Origin: Sabulibacter ruber
GTDB taxonomy: Bacteria > Bacteroidota > Bacteroidia > Cytophagales > Hymenobacteraceae
Assembly (NCBI RefSeq): GCF_017355955.1
Contig: NZ_JAFFID010000001.1
Span: forward strand, 248,001 to 312,000
DNA: 64,000 bases
Direction of reading: 5' to 3'
A model generated the notes under the pieces. It saw only the letters and a program-made list of their open reading frames with translations. It made no database searches and had not been told where the DNA came from. The position numbers and the translations under genes were made by a program. This document shows, piece after piece, positions 25,711 to 34,041 of the stretch (the first letter of the stretch is position 1; each line of letters begins with the position of its first letter).

Positions 25711-26496
25711 ATGAACAACACAGATACTATCCAGTACCGTCTGGAGAACGGAGTAGCCACCATCACCCTCAACCGGCCAAGCGTTTACAACAGCTTCAAC
25801 CGGGAAATGGCCCTGGCCCTGCAGGATTGTTTGCGGGAGTGCCAGCAAAACGATGAGGTGCGGGCGGTGCTTTTGACCGGAGCCGGCAAAGCTTTCTGCG
25901 CCGGGCAGGACCTGGCCGAAGCCAGCGGCCCCGAGAGCTTGGAAATCTCCCAGATTGTGGTGCAGCACTACAACCCCATTGTGCTGTTGATCCGCGAGCT
26001 CCAGAAGCCGGTAGTAGCGGCCGTAAACGGAGTGGCCGCCGGGGCCGGAGCCAACCTCGCCTTGGCCTGTGACATTGTGGTGGCCAAGGAATCTGCCTCG
26101 TTTATCCAGGCCTTCAGTAAAATCGGTTTGATCCCCGACAGCGCCGGTACCTTCTTTCTGCCCCGGCTTATCGGGCTACAGCGTGCTACTGCCCTCATGA
26201 TGACCGGCGAAAAGGTTAGTGCCCCTGAAGCAGCCACAATGGGCATGATCTACAAAGCTCTTTCTGATGAATCTTTTGATGCAGAAGTAACCCAACTGGT
26301 GCAGAAACTGGCCCAGATGCCTACCAAAGGTTTTGCCTATACTAAAGCACTGCTGAACCAGACGTTCCAGAATAGCCTGGAGGAGCAACTGGAGCAGGAA
26401 GCCGTGTACCAGCAGAAAGCCGGCCAAACCGCTGACTTCAAAGAAGGCGTGGAGGCATTCATTCAGAAACGCACCCCAAATTTCACCGGCCAATGA
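25711..26496 (+). CDS. paaG: 1,2-epoxyphenylacetyl-CoA isomerase PaaG
   Basis: Crotonase-fold enzyme that isomerises the ring epoxide to the seven-membered oxepin-CoA. 261 residues: CoA-binding FCAGQDLAEA, oxyanion-hole AAVNGVAAGAGANLALACD, and the PaaG-type catalytic loop KIGLIPDSAGTFFLPRLIG with its Asp. It starts 4 bp after paaD and overlaps paaH by 4 bp. Confidence 0.88.
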   Translation: MNNTDTIQYRLENGVATITLNRPSVYNSFNREMALALQDCLRECQQNDEVRAVLLTGAGKAFCAGQDLAEASGPESLEISQIVVQHYNPIVLLIRELQKPVVAAVNGVAAGAGANLALACDIVVAKESASFIQAFSKIGLIPDSAGTFFLPRLIGLQRATALMMTGEKVSAPEAATMGMIYKALSDESFDAEVTQLVQKLAQMPTKGFAYTKALLNQTFQNSLEEQLEQEAVYQQKAGQTADFKEGVEAFIQKRTPNFTGQ

Positions 26497-27650
26497 GAAT
26501 AGGAATCATCGGGAGCGGAGCCATGGGAGCGGGTATTGCCCAGGTTGTTGCCACGGCGGGGCACCAGGTGCATTTGCTGGACAAGAACAGCAAGGCCTTG
26601 GAGCGCGCGAAACAGGGCATCCAAACGGGTTTAGAGAAACTTGCTTCCAAAGGAAAGTTAACGGAAGAGCAGGCCCAACGCATTTTCGGGAGCATCAATT
26701 TTACGGAGGTATACCAGGATTTCGGCGATTGTGACTTGGTGCTGGAGGCCGTGGTGGAGGACCTGGAGGTAAAGCAGAACTTGTTCCGGGAAGTAGAAAT
26801 GATTGTAAAACAGGAATGTATCCTGGCAACCAATACCTCGTCCCTTTCAATAGCCGCTATTGCCTCGGCGTGTGAAAGGCCTGAACGGTTCATTGGGATT
26901 CACTTCTTTAACCCAGCCCCGCTTATGCCGTTGGTGGAGATTATTCCGGCGGTACAGAGCCGTACTGGATTGGCCGAGGAAATCAAACAACTGGTGAAAT
27001 CCTGGGGCAAAGTGCCCGTGTTGGTGAAAGACACGCCCGGGTTTATCGTGAACCGGGTAGCGCGGCCCTTCTACGGAGAGGCCATCCGGTTGCTGGAAGA
27101 GGGAGTGGCAGATGTTGCAACCATTGACTGGGCCATGACTGAACTGGGCGGCTTCAAAATGGGACCTTTCACCCTTATGGATTTTATTGGGCACGACGTT
27201 AATTACCGGGTAACCGAATCGGTGTTTACTGCCTTCTTTTTTGATCCGAGGTATAAACCGTCCTTCACGCAAAAGCGCCTGTTTGAAGCCGGGTTCTTCG
27301 GCCGGAAGTCAAGCAGAGGCTTCTATGATTACCGCGAAGGTGCTCTGGCACCTGAACCGTTCAGAGACGAAAAACTAGGCCAATACATCCTCAACCGAAT
27401 TCTGGTCATGCTCATCAACGAAGCCGTTGATGCATTGGCACTGAACGTGGCTTCCAAAGAAGACCTGGAACTAGCCATGACCAAAGGCGTGAACTACCCC
27501 AAAGGACTCTTGGCCTGGGCCGATGAATTTGGCTTAGAAAAAGTGCTTTCTACCTTAGACGGCCTCTACCACGAGTACCACGAAGACCGCTACCGTGCCA
27601 GCCCCTTGCTTCGGAAAATGGTGCGGGAGGGAAAGCATTTCTTTAGGTAA
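26493..27650 (+). CDS. paaH: 3-hydroxyadipyl-CoA dehydrogenase PaaH
   Basis: NAD-dependent 3-hydroxyacyl-CoA dehydrogenase acting on the open-chain product. 385 residues: Rossmann motif IGSGAMGAGIAQVVA at the N-terminus, VVEDLEVKQNLF, the catalytic His in FIGIHFFNPAPLMPLVE, and DTPGFIVNRVARPF. The C-terminal dimerisation domain is present. The start overlaps paaG (ATGA). Confidence 0.9.
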   Translation: MRIGIIGSGAMGAGIAQVVATAGHQVHLLDKNSKALERAKQGIQTGLEKLASKGKLTEEQAQRIFGSINFTEVYQDFGDCDLVLEAVVEDLEVKQNLFREVEMIVKQECILATNTSSLSIAAIASACERPERFIGIHFFNPAPLMPLVEIIPAVQSRTGLAEEIKQLVKSWGKVPVLVKDTPGFIVNRVARPFYGEAIRLLEEGVADVATIDWAMTELGGFKMGPFTLMDFIGHDVNYRVTESVFTAFFFDPRYKPSFTQKRLFEAGFFGRKSSRGFYDYREGALAPEPFRDEKLGQYILNRILVMLINEAVDALALNVASKEDLELAMTKGVNYPKGLLAWADEFGLEKVLSTLDGLYHEYHEDRYRASPLLRKMVREGKHFFR

Positions 27651-27681
27651 TTGGGATTAAGCTAATTTAGAGCTGGTGAGC

Positions 27682-27717
27682 GATTTAAGGCTACTTTCCA
27701 GAAATTAGGGTTGAATC
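27682..27717. repeat. Intergenic palindrome after paaH
   Basis: GATTTAAGGCTACTTTCC, then AGAAATTAGGGTTGAATC. Only 8 bp from composite repeat copy B. Confidence 0.6.
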
Positions 27718-27725
27718 ATATGCTT

Positions 27726-27851
27726 CCCTCGCTCGCCTCCGGCGAGTGTGCGTAATAGGGCGGCCTCTGGCCGCTTTGCTAAATACAAGGGAAGAAATAA
27801 AAGCGGCGGGACGCCGCACCTTAACGCACACTCGCCAGAGGCGAGCGAGGG
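27726..27851. repeat. Four-hairpin composite repeat, copy B
   Basis: Same plan as the copy at 24985: outer arms 27726-27755 and 27821-27851, inner hairpins GCGGCCTCTGGCCGC (27770 region) and GCGGCGGGACGCCGC (27803-27817). The arms are more nearly identical to each other than in copy A, while the spacer between the inner hairpins differs. The two copies flank paaD-G-H. Confidence 0.82.
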
Positions 27852-27982
27852 TTTATATAGGAAGTACCCGCATTTAGTAAGGTCTAGATGTTACTTCTGG
27901 TCCCTTGAACAGAGCATAAAATAACTTAAAGCCGTACTTTAATTCATCAACTTTAAAGTAGGTGTAAACATATATAGAATAA

Positions 27983-29188
27983 ATGAACCAAGCCTATATA
28001 GTTGACGGTATCCGCACCCCCATCGGGAATCTGGGAGGTGCTTTGGCGCCGGTGCGTCCCGATGACATGGCAGCCCAGGTGATCAGGGAATTGATGCGCC
28101 GGAACCCCTCTGCTGATCCTGCTGCAGTGGCCGACGTGCTTCTGGGTTGCGCGAACCAAGCTGGCGAAGACAATCGCAATGTAGCCCGTATGTCGCTGTT
28201 ATTAGCCGGGTTGCCCTTTGAAGTACCCGGAGAGACAGTGAACCGTCTTTGCGCTTCGGGCTTAACGGCAGCAGTTGCTGCAGCCAGAGCCATTCAGTGC
28301 GGCGATGGAGACTTGTTTGTGGCTGGTGGCGTAGAGAGTATGACGCGTGCGCCCTGGGTGATTTCCAAGGCCAGCACCCCCTTCGGGCGAGATGCGCAGA
28401 TGTTTGATTCCAGCTTTGGGTGGCGGTTTGTGAACCCCAAGCTGCACGAACTGTTCGGCACTGATGGCATGGGCGAGACCGCTGAGAACCTGGCCCGCCG
28501 CGAGGGAATCACCCGCGAAGACCAGGACGCTTTTGCTGTTTGGTCGCAACAAAAAGCATACCAGGCACAGCAATCCGGTCGGTTAGCCGAAGAAATCATA
28601 CCGGTTACAATTCCCCAGAAGAAGGGAGATCCTAACGTAGTTTCTCAGGACGAATTCCTGAAACCCGCCACATCCCTGGAAGGATTGGCCAAGCTGAAAC
28701 CGGCGTTCCACAAAGAGGGCACGGTGACGGCAGGCAACGCCTCGGGATTGAACGACGGGGCCGCGGCGCTGTTGCTTTCCTCCGAGGAAGGCCTTAAGAA
28801 GTACAACCTGATTCCGAAAGCCCGCTATGTGTCTATGGGAGTGTCTGGTGTAGAACCTAAGTTCATGGGCTTCGGTCCGGTACCCGCCACTCAACAGGCC
28901 CTCAAAAGAGCCGGACTTACCTTGAACGACATCGACCTGATTGAAATCAACGAAGCCTTTGCCTCGCAGGTGCTGGCCTGCACCCGTGGGTTGGGCTTAG
29001 AGGACCAGGACCCTCGCATCAACCCGAACGGTGGCGCCATTGCCTTGGGCCACCCACTGGGCATGAGTGGAGCCAGAATCCTGAACTCGGCGACAATTGA
29101 GCTGCATAAACAGAACAAACGCTATGCCTTGGTCACCATGTGCGTGGGTGTGGGACAGGGCTATGCCGCCATTATTGAACGGGTATGA
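27983..29188 (+). CDS. paaJ: 3-oxoadipyl-CoA thiolase PaaJ
   Basis: Last step of the pathway, cleaving 3-oxoadipyl-CoA to succinyl-CoA and acetyl-CoA. The 401 residues include nucleophile Cys in [24 protein letters not shown], the His in [12 protein letters not shown] and the second Cys in [12 protein letters not shown]. It overlaps paaY by 4 bp. Confidence 0.92.
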   Translation: MNQAYIVDGIRTPIGNLGGALAPVRPDDMAAQVIRELMRRNPSADPAAVADVLLGCANQAGEDNRNVARMSLLLAGLPFEVPGETVNRLCASGLTAAVAAARAIQCGDGDLFVAGGVESMTRAPWVISKASTPFGRDAQMFDSSFGWRFVNPKLHELFGTDGMGETAENLARREGITREDQDAFAVWSQQKAYQAQQSGRLAEEIIPVTIPQKKGDPNVVSQDEFLKPATSLEGLAKLKPAFHKEGTVTAGNASGLNDGAAALLLSSEEGLKKYNLIPKARYVSMGVSGVEPKFMGFGPVPATQQALKRAGLTLNDIDLIEINEAFASQVLACTRGLGLEDQDPRINPNGGAIALGHPLGMSGARILNSATIELHKQNKRYALVTMCVGVGQGYAAIIERV

Positions 29189-29781
29189 TCTACGAGTTCA
29201 ACGGCTATATTCCGGTGGTGCATGAGACCGCCTTTGTGCACCCGCAAGCCGCAGTGACGGGCAACGTCATCATCGGGAAGAACGTGTACATCGGGCCGGG
29301 AGCCGCCATCCGCGGAGATTGGGGAGAGATCATCATTGAAGACAACTGCAACGTACAGGAGAACTGCACCCTGCACATGTTCCCCGGCACCACGGTGCAC
29401 CTGAAGGAAATGGCGCACATCGGGCACGGTGCCATCATCCACGGCGCAACCATCGGCCGCAATGTGCTGGTGGGCATGAACGCCGTGATTATGGACAGGG
29501 TAGAAGTAGGCGATGAAAGCGTGGTAGGAGCCCTCTGTTTTATCCGGGCCGATGAGAAGATTCCGCCTCGCAGCGTGGTAGTGGGCAATCCGCACAAGAT
29601 CGTGAAAGAGGTAACTGACGAAATGTTGGCCTGGAAAACCGAAGGCACCCAGGTCTACATGCAACTGCCCGCTGACCTGCACGCCACCCTGAAGCCTTGT
29701 GAACCGCTCCGCGAAGTTCCTGAGAATAGAAAGAAGCAGGCGGTTAGCTACAAGACTTGGAACGAGACGAAAGCACAGTAA
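29185..29781 (+). CDS. paaY: PaaY hexapeptide-repeat protein (gamma-carbonic-anhydrase fold)
   Basis: 198 residues built of left-handed beta-helix hexapeptides (VIIGKNVYIGPGAAIRGD, AHIGHGAIIHGATIGRNVLVGM) with the metal-binding His residues of the gamma-class carbonic anhydrase fold. In E. coli PaaY is a thioesterase that clears dead-end CoA adducts of the pathway. That may matter more here, as no PaaI thioesterase is present. Its start overlaps the paaJ stop. Confidence 0.88.
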   Translation: MIYEFNGYIPVVHETAFVHPQAAVTGNVIIGKNVYIGPGAAIRGDWGEIIIEDNCNVQENCTLHMFPGTTVHLKEMAHIGHGAIIHGATIGRNVLVGMNAVIMDRVEVGDESVVGALCFIRADEKIPPRSVVVGNPHKIVKEVTDEMLAWKTEGTQVYMQLPADLHATLKPCEPLREVPENRKKQAVSYKTWNETKAQ

Positions 29782-29793
29782 CACTAAGCTGGT

Positions 29794-29829
29794 GTTTCAG
29801 GCCTGTTTTCCTGAAAATTGAGCTAAAAT
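29794..29829. repeat. Intergenic palindrome after paaY
   Basis: GTTTCAGGCCTGTTTTCC, then TGAAAATTGAGCTAAAAT; 12 bp after the paaY stop. Confidence 0.7.
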
Positions 29830-29894
29830 GGAATGACACGGTTCTTGGTTCGGCACCTTAAATGACCTTGATCATCTGTTTCTACAGTTTGCCA

Positions 29895-29915
29895 CAAGAT
29901 CCTTTCAGGATGACA
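29895..29915. repeat. GTCATCCTGAAAGGATCTTG repeat, single arm
   Basis: CAAGATCCTTTCAGGATGAC then A: identical over 21 bp to both arms of the inverted repeat at 32222-32309. It flanks paaZ on the left as that one does on the right. Confidence 0.8.
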
Positions 29916-29960
29916 ACAGGGTAAGAAAGTATGAATGCAGGAAAAGGTTTATTGCACCTA

Positions 29961-30007
29961 ACTACCAAACACAAACAACTAACAACCAGTAACTAACAAC
30001 TACACAT
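29961..30007 (+). repeat. Short-period repeat leader before paaZ
   Basis: A/C-rich run with repeated AACTAACAAC-like units (CAAACAACTAACAACCAGT, AACTAACAACTACACAT) directly before the ATG, with only one G in it. Confidence 0.5.
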
Positions 30008-32062
30008 ATGACCGCTAAACTGCAGAACTTCGCCATGGGGCAGTGGACGCCCGGCTCTGGGCCGGAAACTGAGATCCTGGACGCGGTAACCGGGGAACTG
30101 ATCTGCCTGGCGCACCCGGGTGGGATGGATTTTGAGGGCATGATGCAGTACGCCCGCAGCAAGGGGAACAAAGCCCTGCGCAAAATGACGTTCCAGGAGC
30201 GGGGTCGCATGCTCAAAGCCCTGGCGCTGTACCTCACCGAGCGCAAAGAAGATTTCTATAAACTCAGCTATCGCACCGGAGCGACCCGCGCCGACAGTTG
30301 GGTGGACATTGAAGGCGGCATCGGGAATTTGTTTGCTTATGCCTCTTTGCGCCGGCAGTTCCCCGATAAGCCGTACTATGTGGAGGATGAACCGGTGGGC
30401 TTGTCGAAGGGCGGTACGTTCATTGGGCATCACCTGCTGGTGCCCAAAGAGGGCGTGGCGGTGCACATTAACGCCTACAACTTCCCGGTATGGGGCATGC
30501 TGGAAAAGATTGCCGTGAATTTACTGGCCGGGATGCCCGCCATTGTGAAGCCTGCCACCATCACGGCGTTCCTCACCGAGGCCGTGGTGCGGGAAATCAT
30601 CAACTCCGGCTTGCTGCCCGAGGGGGCTCTGCAACTGGTTACCGGTACCGGCGAAGGCATTCTGGACCACGTGACGTATCAGGATGTGGTGACGTTCACC
30701 GGCTCGGCTAAAACCGGGCGCATGCTCAAGTCGCATCCCAGACTCATTGAAGAAGCCGTGCCGTTCACCATGGAAGCCGATTCCCTGAACAGCGCGGTAT
30801 TGGGCGAAGATGCGGTGCCCGGCACCCCGGAGTTCGATCTGTTCATCAAGGAAATCCGGAAGGAAATCACCTCCAAGGCCGGGCAGAAATGTACCGCTAT
30901 TCGTCGGGCGCTGGTGCCGGAAAAGCTGGTGGAAGACGTGCAGATTGCCTTGGGAAGGGAATTAGCCAAAACCACCATCGGGAATCCTCTTGCCGAAGGC
31001 GTGCGAATGGGTTCTTTGGTGGGACGGGAGCAACTCCAAAAACTGAAAGACCAAGTGGCGCAACTGGCGCGGCAAACGCCTATCATTTACGGAGATCTGG
31101 ACAAAGTGGAACTGGTAGGAGCCGATGCGCAGAAAGGCGCGTTTATCTCACCCATCGTGATGCTGAACCAGGATCCGTTCCGCTACACCGATACCCACGA
31201 GGTGGAAGCCTTCGGGCCGGTGGCCACGATCATACCTTATAAAACCTTGGATGAAGCCATTGAATTGACCAAAATGGGCAAGGGTTCTTTGGTGTCTTCC
31301 ATCGCCACCGCTGATGCCGCCATTGCCCAGGAATTTGCAATTGGGGCTGCCACGCACCACGGCCGTATTTTGGTCCTGAACAACGACTGTGCCCGTGAAA
31401 GCACCGGCCACGGGTCACCCATGCCTATGCTCATCCACGGTGGTCCGGGTAGGGCAGGCGGCGGCGAAGAAATGGGCGGCGTACGCGGCGTAAAACACTT
31501 CATGCAACGGGTAGCTATCCAGGGTTCGCCCACCATGATCACGGCCATCACCGGCGTTTATCAGCAAGGCGCTAAGCAGATTGAGAAAGATGTGCATCCT
31601 TTCCGGAAGCACTTTGAGGAATTGGAGATCTCCGAAACCTGGGTCACGCACAAGCACACCGTTACCGAGGCTGATATTGCCAACTTCGCCAATGTTTCCG
31701 GGGACCATTTCTACGCCCACGTAGACGCTACCTCGCTGGAAGGAACGCTTTTCACTGGTCGGGTGGTGCACGGCTATTACATCCTTTCCAAAGCCGCTGG
31801 TATGTTCGTGGACCCAAAGAAAGGGCCCGTGCTGCTGAACTACGGGCTGGAAAGTTGCCGCTTCACCAAACCCGTGTACCCCGGCATGACCATTGGGGTG
31901 AAGCTGACGGTGAAAGAGAAGATTGGGCAGGAGAAACGCAGCGAAGAAGACATAGCCAAAGGCATCGTGAAATGGCTGGTAGACGTCTATGATGAAACCG
32001 GCGAGACTGTGGCTATTGCCACCATCATGACCATGGTGAAGAAGCTGAACCAGGATAGTTAA
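30008..32062 (+). CDS. paaZ: Bifunctional oxepin-CoA hydrolase / 3-oxo-5,6-dehydrosuberyl-CoA semialdehyde dehydrogenase PaaZ
   Basis: Opens the oxepin ring and oxidises the resulting aldehyde. 684 residues, as in the fused E. coli enzyme. The aldehyde dehydrogenase domain (about 1-520) has KPATITAFL, TGTGEGIL, FTGSAKTGR and the catalytic Cys in SKAGQKCTAIRRA. The MaoC-like hydratase domain (about 540-680) has TEADIANFANVSGDHFYAHVD. Repeats flank the gene on both sides. Confidence 0.93.
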   Translation: MTAKLQNFAMGQWTPGSGPETEILDAVTGELICLAHPGGMDFEGMMQYARSKGNKALRKMTFQERGRMLKALALYLTERKEDFYKLSYRTGATRADSWVDIEGGIGNLFAYASLRRQFPDKPYYVEDEPVGLSKGGTFIGHHLLVPKEGVAVHINAYNFPVWGMLEKIAVNLLAGMPAIVKPATITAFLTEAVVREIINSGLLPEGALQLVTGTGEGILDHVTYQDVVTFTGSAKTGRMLKSHPRLIEEAVPFTMEADSLNSAVLGEDAVPGTPEFDLFIKEIRKEITSKAGQKCTAIRRALVPEKLVEDVQIALGRELAKTTIGNPLAEGVRMGSLVGREQLQKLKDQVAQLARQTPIIYGDLDKVELVGADAQKGAFISPIVMLNQDPFRYTDTHEVEAFGPVATIIPYKTLDEAIELTKMGKGSLVSSIATADAAIAQEFAIGAATHHGRILVLNNDCARESTGHGSPMPMLIHGGPGRAGGGEEMGGVRGVKHFMQRVAIQGSPTMITAITGVYQQGAKQIEKDVHPFRKHFEELEISETWVTHKHTVTEADIANFANVSGDHFYAHVDATSLEGTLFTGRVVHGYYILSKAAGMFVDPKKGPVLLNYGLESCRFTKPVYPGMTIGVKLTVKEKIGQEKRSEEDIAKGIVKWLVDVYDETGETVAIATIMTMVKKLNQDS

Positions 32063-32103
32063 TTGCTGAATTGCTTATTGTTATTTGCTTTCAGGTAAAG
32101 CCA

Positions 32104-32130
32104 CTATGGCGCGGAAGTTACTTCCGTGAC
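32104..32130. repeat. GCGGAAGT palindrome, degenerate copy
   Basis: CTATGGCGCGGAAGTTACTT then CCGTGAC; the left arm matches the copy at 32390-32420 but the right arm is partly lost. Confidence 0.6.
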
Positions 32131-32221
32131 TTTCTTGGCATATAGCCATCTTTTAAAACACGTCCTTGAATCAACTTTTAAAACTATCCTCTAAAACAAA
32201 TTTTGATGTCTACTCCCTCTT

Positions 32222-32309
32222 TGTCATCCTGAAAGGATCTTGTGAGCGAACTAGAAAACCGTTTAGCAAGCCTCACTACCGGTTGCACCAAGATCCTTTC
32301 AGGATGACA
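32222..32309. repeat. Inverted repeat with 21-bp perfect arms
   Basis: Left arm 32222-32242 contains GTCATCCTGAAAGGATCTTG; right arm 32289-32309 is the exact complement; 46 nt lie between. Together with the copy at 29895 this is a dispersed family similar in look to the GTCAT(T/C)CTGA REP sequences known from several bacterial phyla. Confidence 0.82.
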
Positions 32310-32389
32310 GAGTAGAGAGGGTAGTATTATCATGTTGAAACTATTTTTGCACTGTTTTCTGATATTAAGCACTATAACTTAAGTACCCT

Positions 32390-32420
32390 CTATGGCGCGG
32401 AAGTAACTTCCGCGCCATAG
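32390..32420. repeat. GCGGAAGT palindrome, full copy
   Basis: CTATGGCGCGGAAG, TAA, CTTCCGCGCCATAG: 14-bp perfect stem with a 3-nt loop. Confidence 0.75.
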
Positions 32421-32462
32421 GAGCCATAGCAGGCCATAGTAGCCTAGAAAAAGTACAAGTCT

Positions 32463-32498
32463 GTTTAAGGGGTGTTTTCCTGAAAACAGCTTTAAAAC
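32463..32498. repeat. Intergenic palindrome before paaF
   Basis: GTTTAAGGGGTGTTTTCC, then TGAAAACAGCTTTAAAAC; flanked by CT and AG that extend the pairing. Confidence 0.72.
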
Positions 32499-32536
32499 AG
32501 AATACCAGAAGCTACCCATAAACGCTGCTTCTGTAA

Positions 32537-33331
32537 ATGAATCCCGCTAACCCAAGTAAAACTATGACTGAGACAGGTAAAGTTGAGTTTACCGTGAACG
32601 AAGCCGGAGTAGGCACCATATCATTTTTCCATCCGTCGCATAACTCCTTGCCGGGTGCACTTTTACAGCAACTTGCTTCTACCATCACGCAAGCTGGAAC
32701 CCATGACCAGGTAAAAGTAATTGTGCTCAGGAGTGAGGGCGAGCGTACGTTTTGCGCGGGAGCCAGTTTTGACGAGCTTATCGCCATTCAGGACAAAGAA
32801 CAGGGACTGGAGTTTTTCTCCGGCTTCGCGAAGGTGATCAATGCCTGCCGTACGTGCCCTAAGATAATTATAAGCCGGGTGCAGGGCAAAGCCATTGGCG
32901 GGGGCGTGGGCGTAACCGCGGCAACGGATTACTGTTTCGCCACGCAGTTTGCCTCGGTGAAGCTGAGCGAGATTGCCGTGGGCATAGGTCCGTTTGTGGT
33001 GGGTCCGGCGGTGGAGCGTAAAATAGGGCTATCGGCTTTCTCCCAATTGGCTTTGGATGCCACTGAATTCAGGTCGGCGGAATGGGCGAAGGAGAAAGGA
33101 CTTTATGCCGAGGTGTTTGAAACCGTGGAGGAAATGGATGCCGCCGTAGAAGCGTTTTCCTTAAAGCTGGCTTCTTACAACCCAGATGCCCTGAAAGCTC
33201 TCAAAGAAGTGTTCTGGCAAGGTACCGAACATTGGGATCAATTGCTGGTAGAACGGGCTGGCATCAGCGGTACGTTGGTGTTGTCTGACTTTACGCGTAC
33301 TTTCATCCAAAGCTTTAAGAAAAAGGTGTAA
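32537..33331 (+). CDS. paaF: Enoyl-CoA hydratase/isomerase family protein, probable PaaF
   Basis: 264 residues of crotonase fold: TFCAGASFDELIAIQ and RVQGKAIGGGVGVTAATDYCFA form the CoA and oxyanion sites; LSEIAVGIGPFVVGPAVERKIG is the active-site loop. It is divergent from classical hydratases, lacking the usual GG in the second loop, but its place in the locus fits the 2,3-dehydroadipyl-CoA hydratase step. The start may instead be the ATG at 32564 (MTETGKVEF), which is preceded by AAAACT like several other starts here. Confidence 0.72.
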   Translation: MNPANPSKTMTETGKVEFTVNEAGVGTISFFHPSHNSLPGALLQQLASTITQAGTHDQVKVIVLRSEGERTFCAGASFDELIAIQDKEQGLEFFSGFAKVINACRTCPKIIISRVQGKAIGGGVGVTAATDYCFATQFASVKLSEIAVGIGPFVVGPAVERKIGLSAFSQLALDATEFRSAEWAKEKGLYAEVFETVEEMDAAVEAFSLKLASYNPDALKALKEVFWQGTEHWDQLLVERAGISGTLVLSDFTRTFIQSFKKKV

Positions 33332-33398
33332 TAAAGGTTGTACTCAATTATTTACACCTCCTTTTGAATATCGATCAACTCTCATCTCATTTCAGTCA

Positions 33399-33902
33399 AT
33401 GGCATCCTCCGGCGTTTCTCTTGATGATATCAGCATCCGTACCTATTTGCAGTCGGGAGACTTAGGTTATGTGATCTACCTGCATGGCCTGTTGTACCGG
33501 CAGGAATTTGGGTATAGCCTTGCCTTTGAAGCGTACGTGGCAATGGGGCTGCATGAATTTCATCAGCAGTACACAGATGACCGCAACCGGGTTTGGGTGG
33601 CAGAACACAATGGTAAAATGATTGGGTTTCTGTTGCTGATGGACCGGGGTGAGTGGGCGCAGCTGCGGTATTTCATTCTTACTCCCGGCTTCCGCGGCAT
33701 GGGGTTAGGAAGAAAACTCATGGGTCATGCCATGGACTTCCTGACGGAGGCAGGCTACCAAAAGGCCTACCTCTGGACCACCCATGAACAGACCACGGCC
33801 ATTAAGATGTACCAGCGTTTCGGGTTTGTGTTAAGCGAGGAAAGGGAATCATCTGACTTTGGGAAAACCTTGCGTCAGCAGCGGTATGATCTGCTGCTCT
33901 GA
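33399..33902 (+). CDS. GNAT-family N-acetyltransferase
   Basis: 167 residues with the GNAT fold: core strand VWVAEHNGKMIGFLLLM, acetyl-CoA pyrophosphate loop GFRGMGLGRKLMGHAM, and the C-terminal AIKMYQRFGFVLSEER. The N-terminal 60 residues (YLQSGDLGYVIYLHGLLYRQEFGYSLAFEAYV) resemble those found in MarR-GNAT fusion proteins, but no HTH is present. The substrate is unknown. It follows paaF by 67 bp and may be the last gene of the locus or stand alone. Confidence 0.82.
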   Translation: MASSGVSLDDISIRTYLQSGDLGYVIYLHGLLYRQEFGYSLAFEAYVAMGLHEFHQQYTDDRNRVWVAEHNGKMIGFLLLMDRGEWAQLRYFILTPGFRGMGLGRKLMGHAMDFLTEAGYQKAYLWTTHEQTTAIKMYQRFGFVLSEERESSDFGKTLRQQRYDLLL

Positions 33903-34041
33903 GCGGAAATCCTACCCAAACGTATCTTGTCTATCGGCTGGTGTTTTGCTGCTTTCAAGCTAAAAAGACGAAATCTTTTCAAAACTGTAGGGGAAATGAG
34001 CAGAATCCTTTAAAATTACCCTTTCAGATGCAGGAAAGAGT

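Larger units (their letters stand above)
27651..27982. other. Gap between paaH and paaJ
   Basis: 332 bp holding a palindrome copy at 27682-27717 and composite repeat copy B at 27726-27851. The remaining 130 bp before paaJ is AT-rich and could hold a promoter, but I see no good TTTG/TAnnTTTG pair. Confidence 0.55.
32063..32536. other. Repeat-rich gap between paaZ and paaF
   Basis: 474 bp without a gene but with three kinds of repeat: two GGCGCGGAAGT palindromes (32104, 32390), a 21-bp inverted repeat (32222-32309) and a 36-bp palindrome copy (32463). Such clustering suggests a safe landing site for small mobile repeats. Confidence 0.7.

Noticed and set aside
33944..33971. Possible further palindrome copy before proB (GTTTTGCTGCTTTCAAGC...)
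   Set aside because: The right half does not pair and the spacing is off; below the level I would call.
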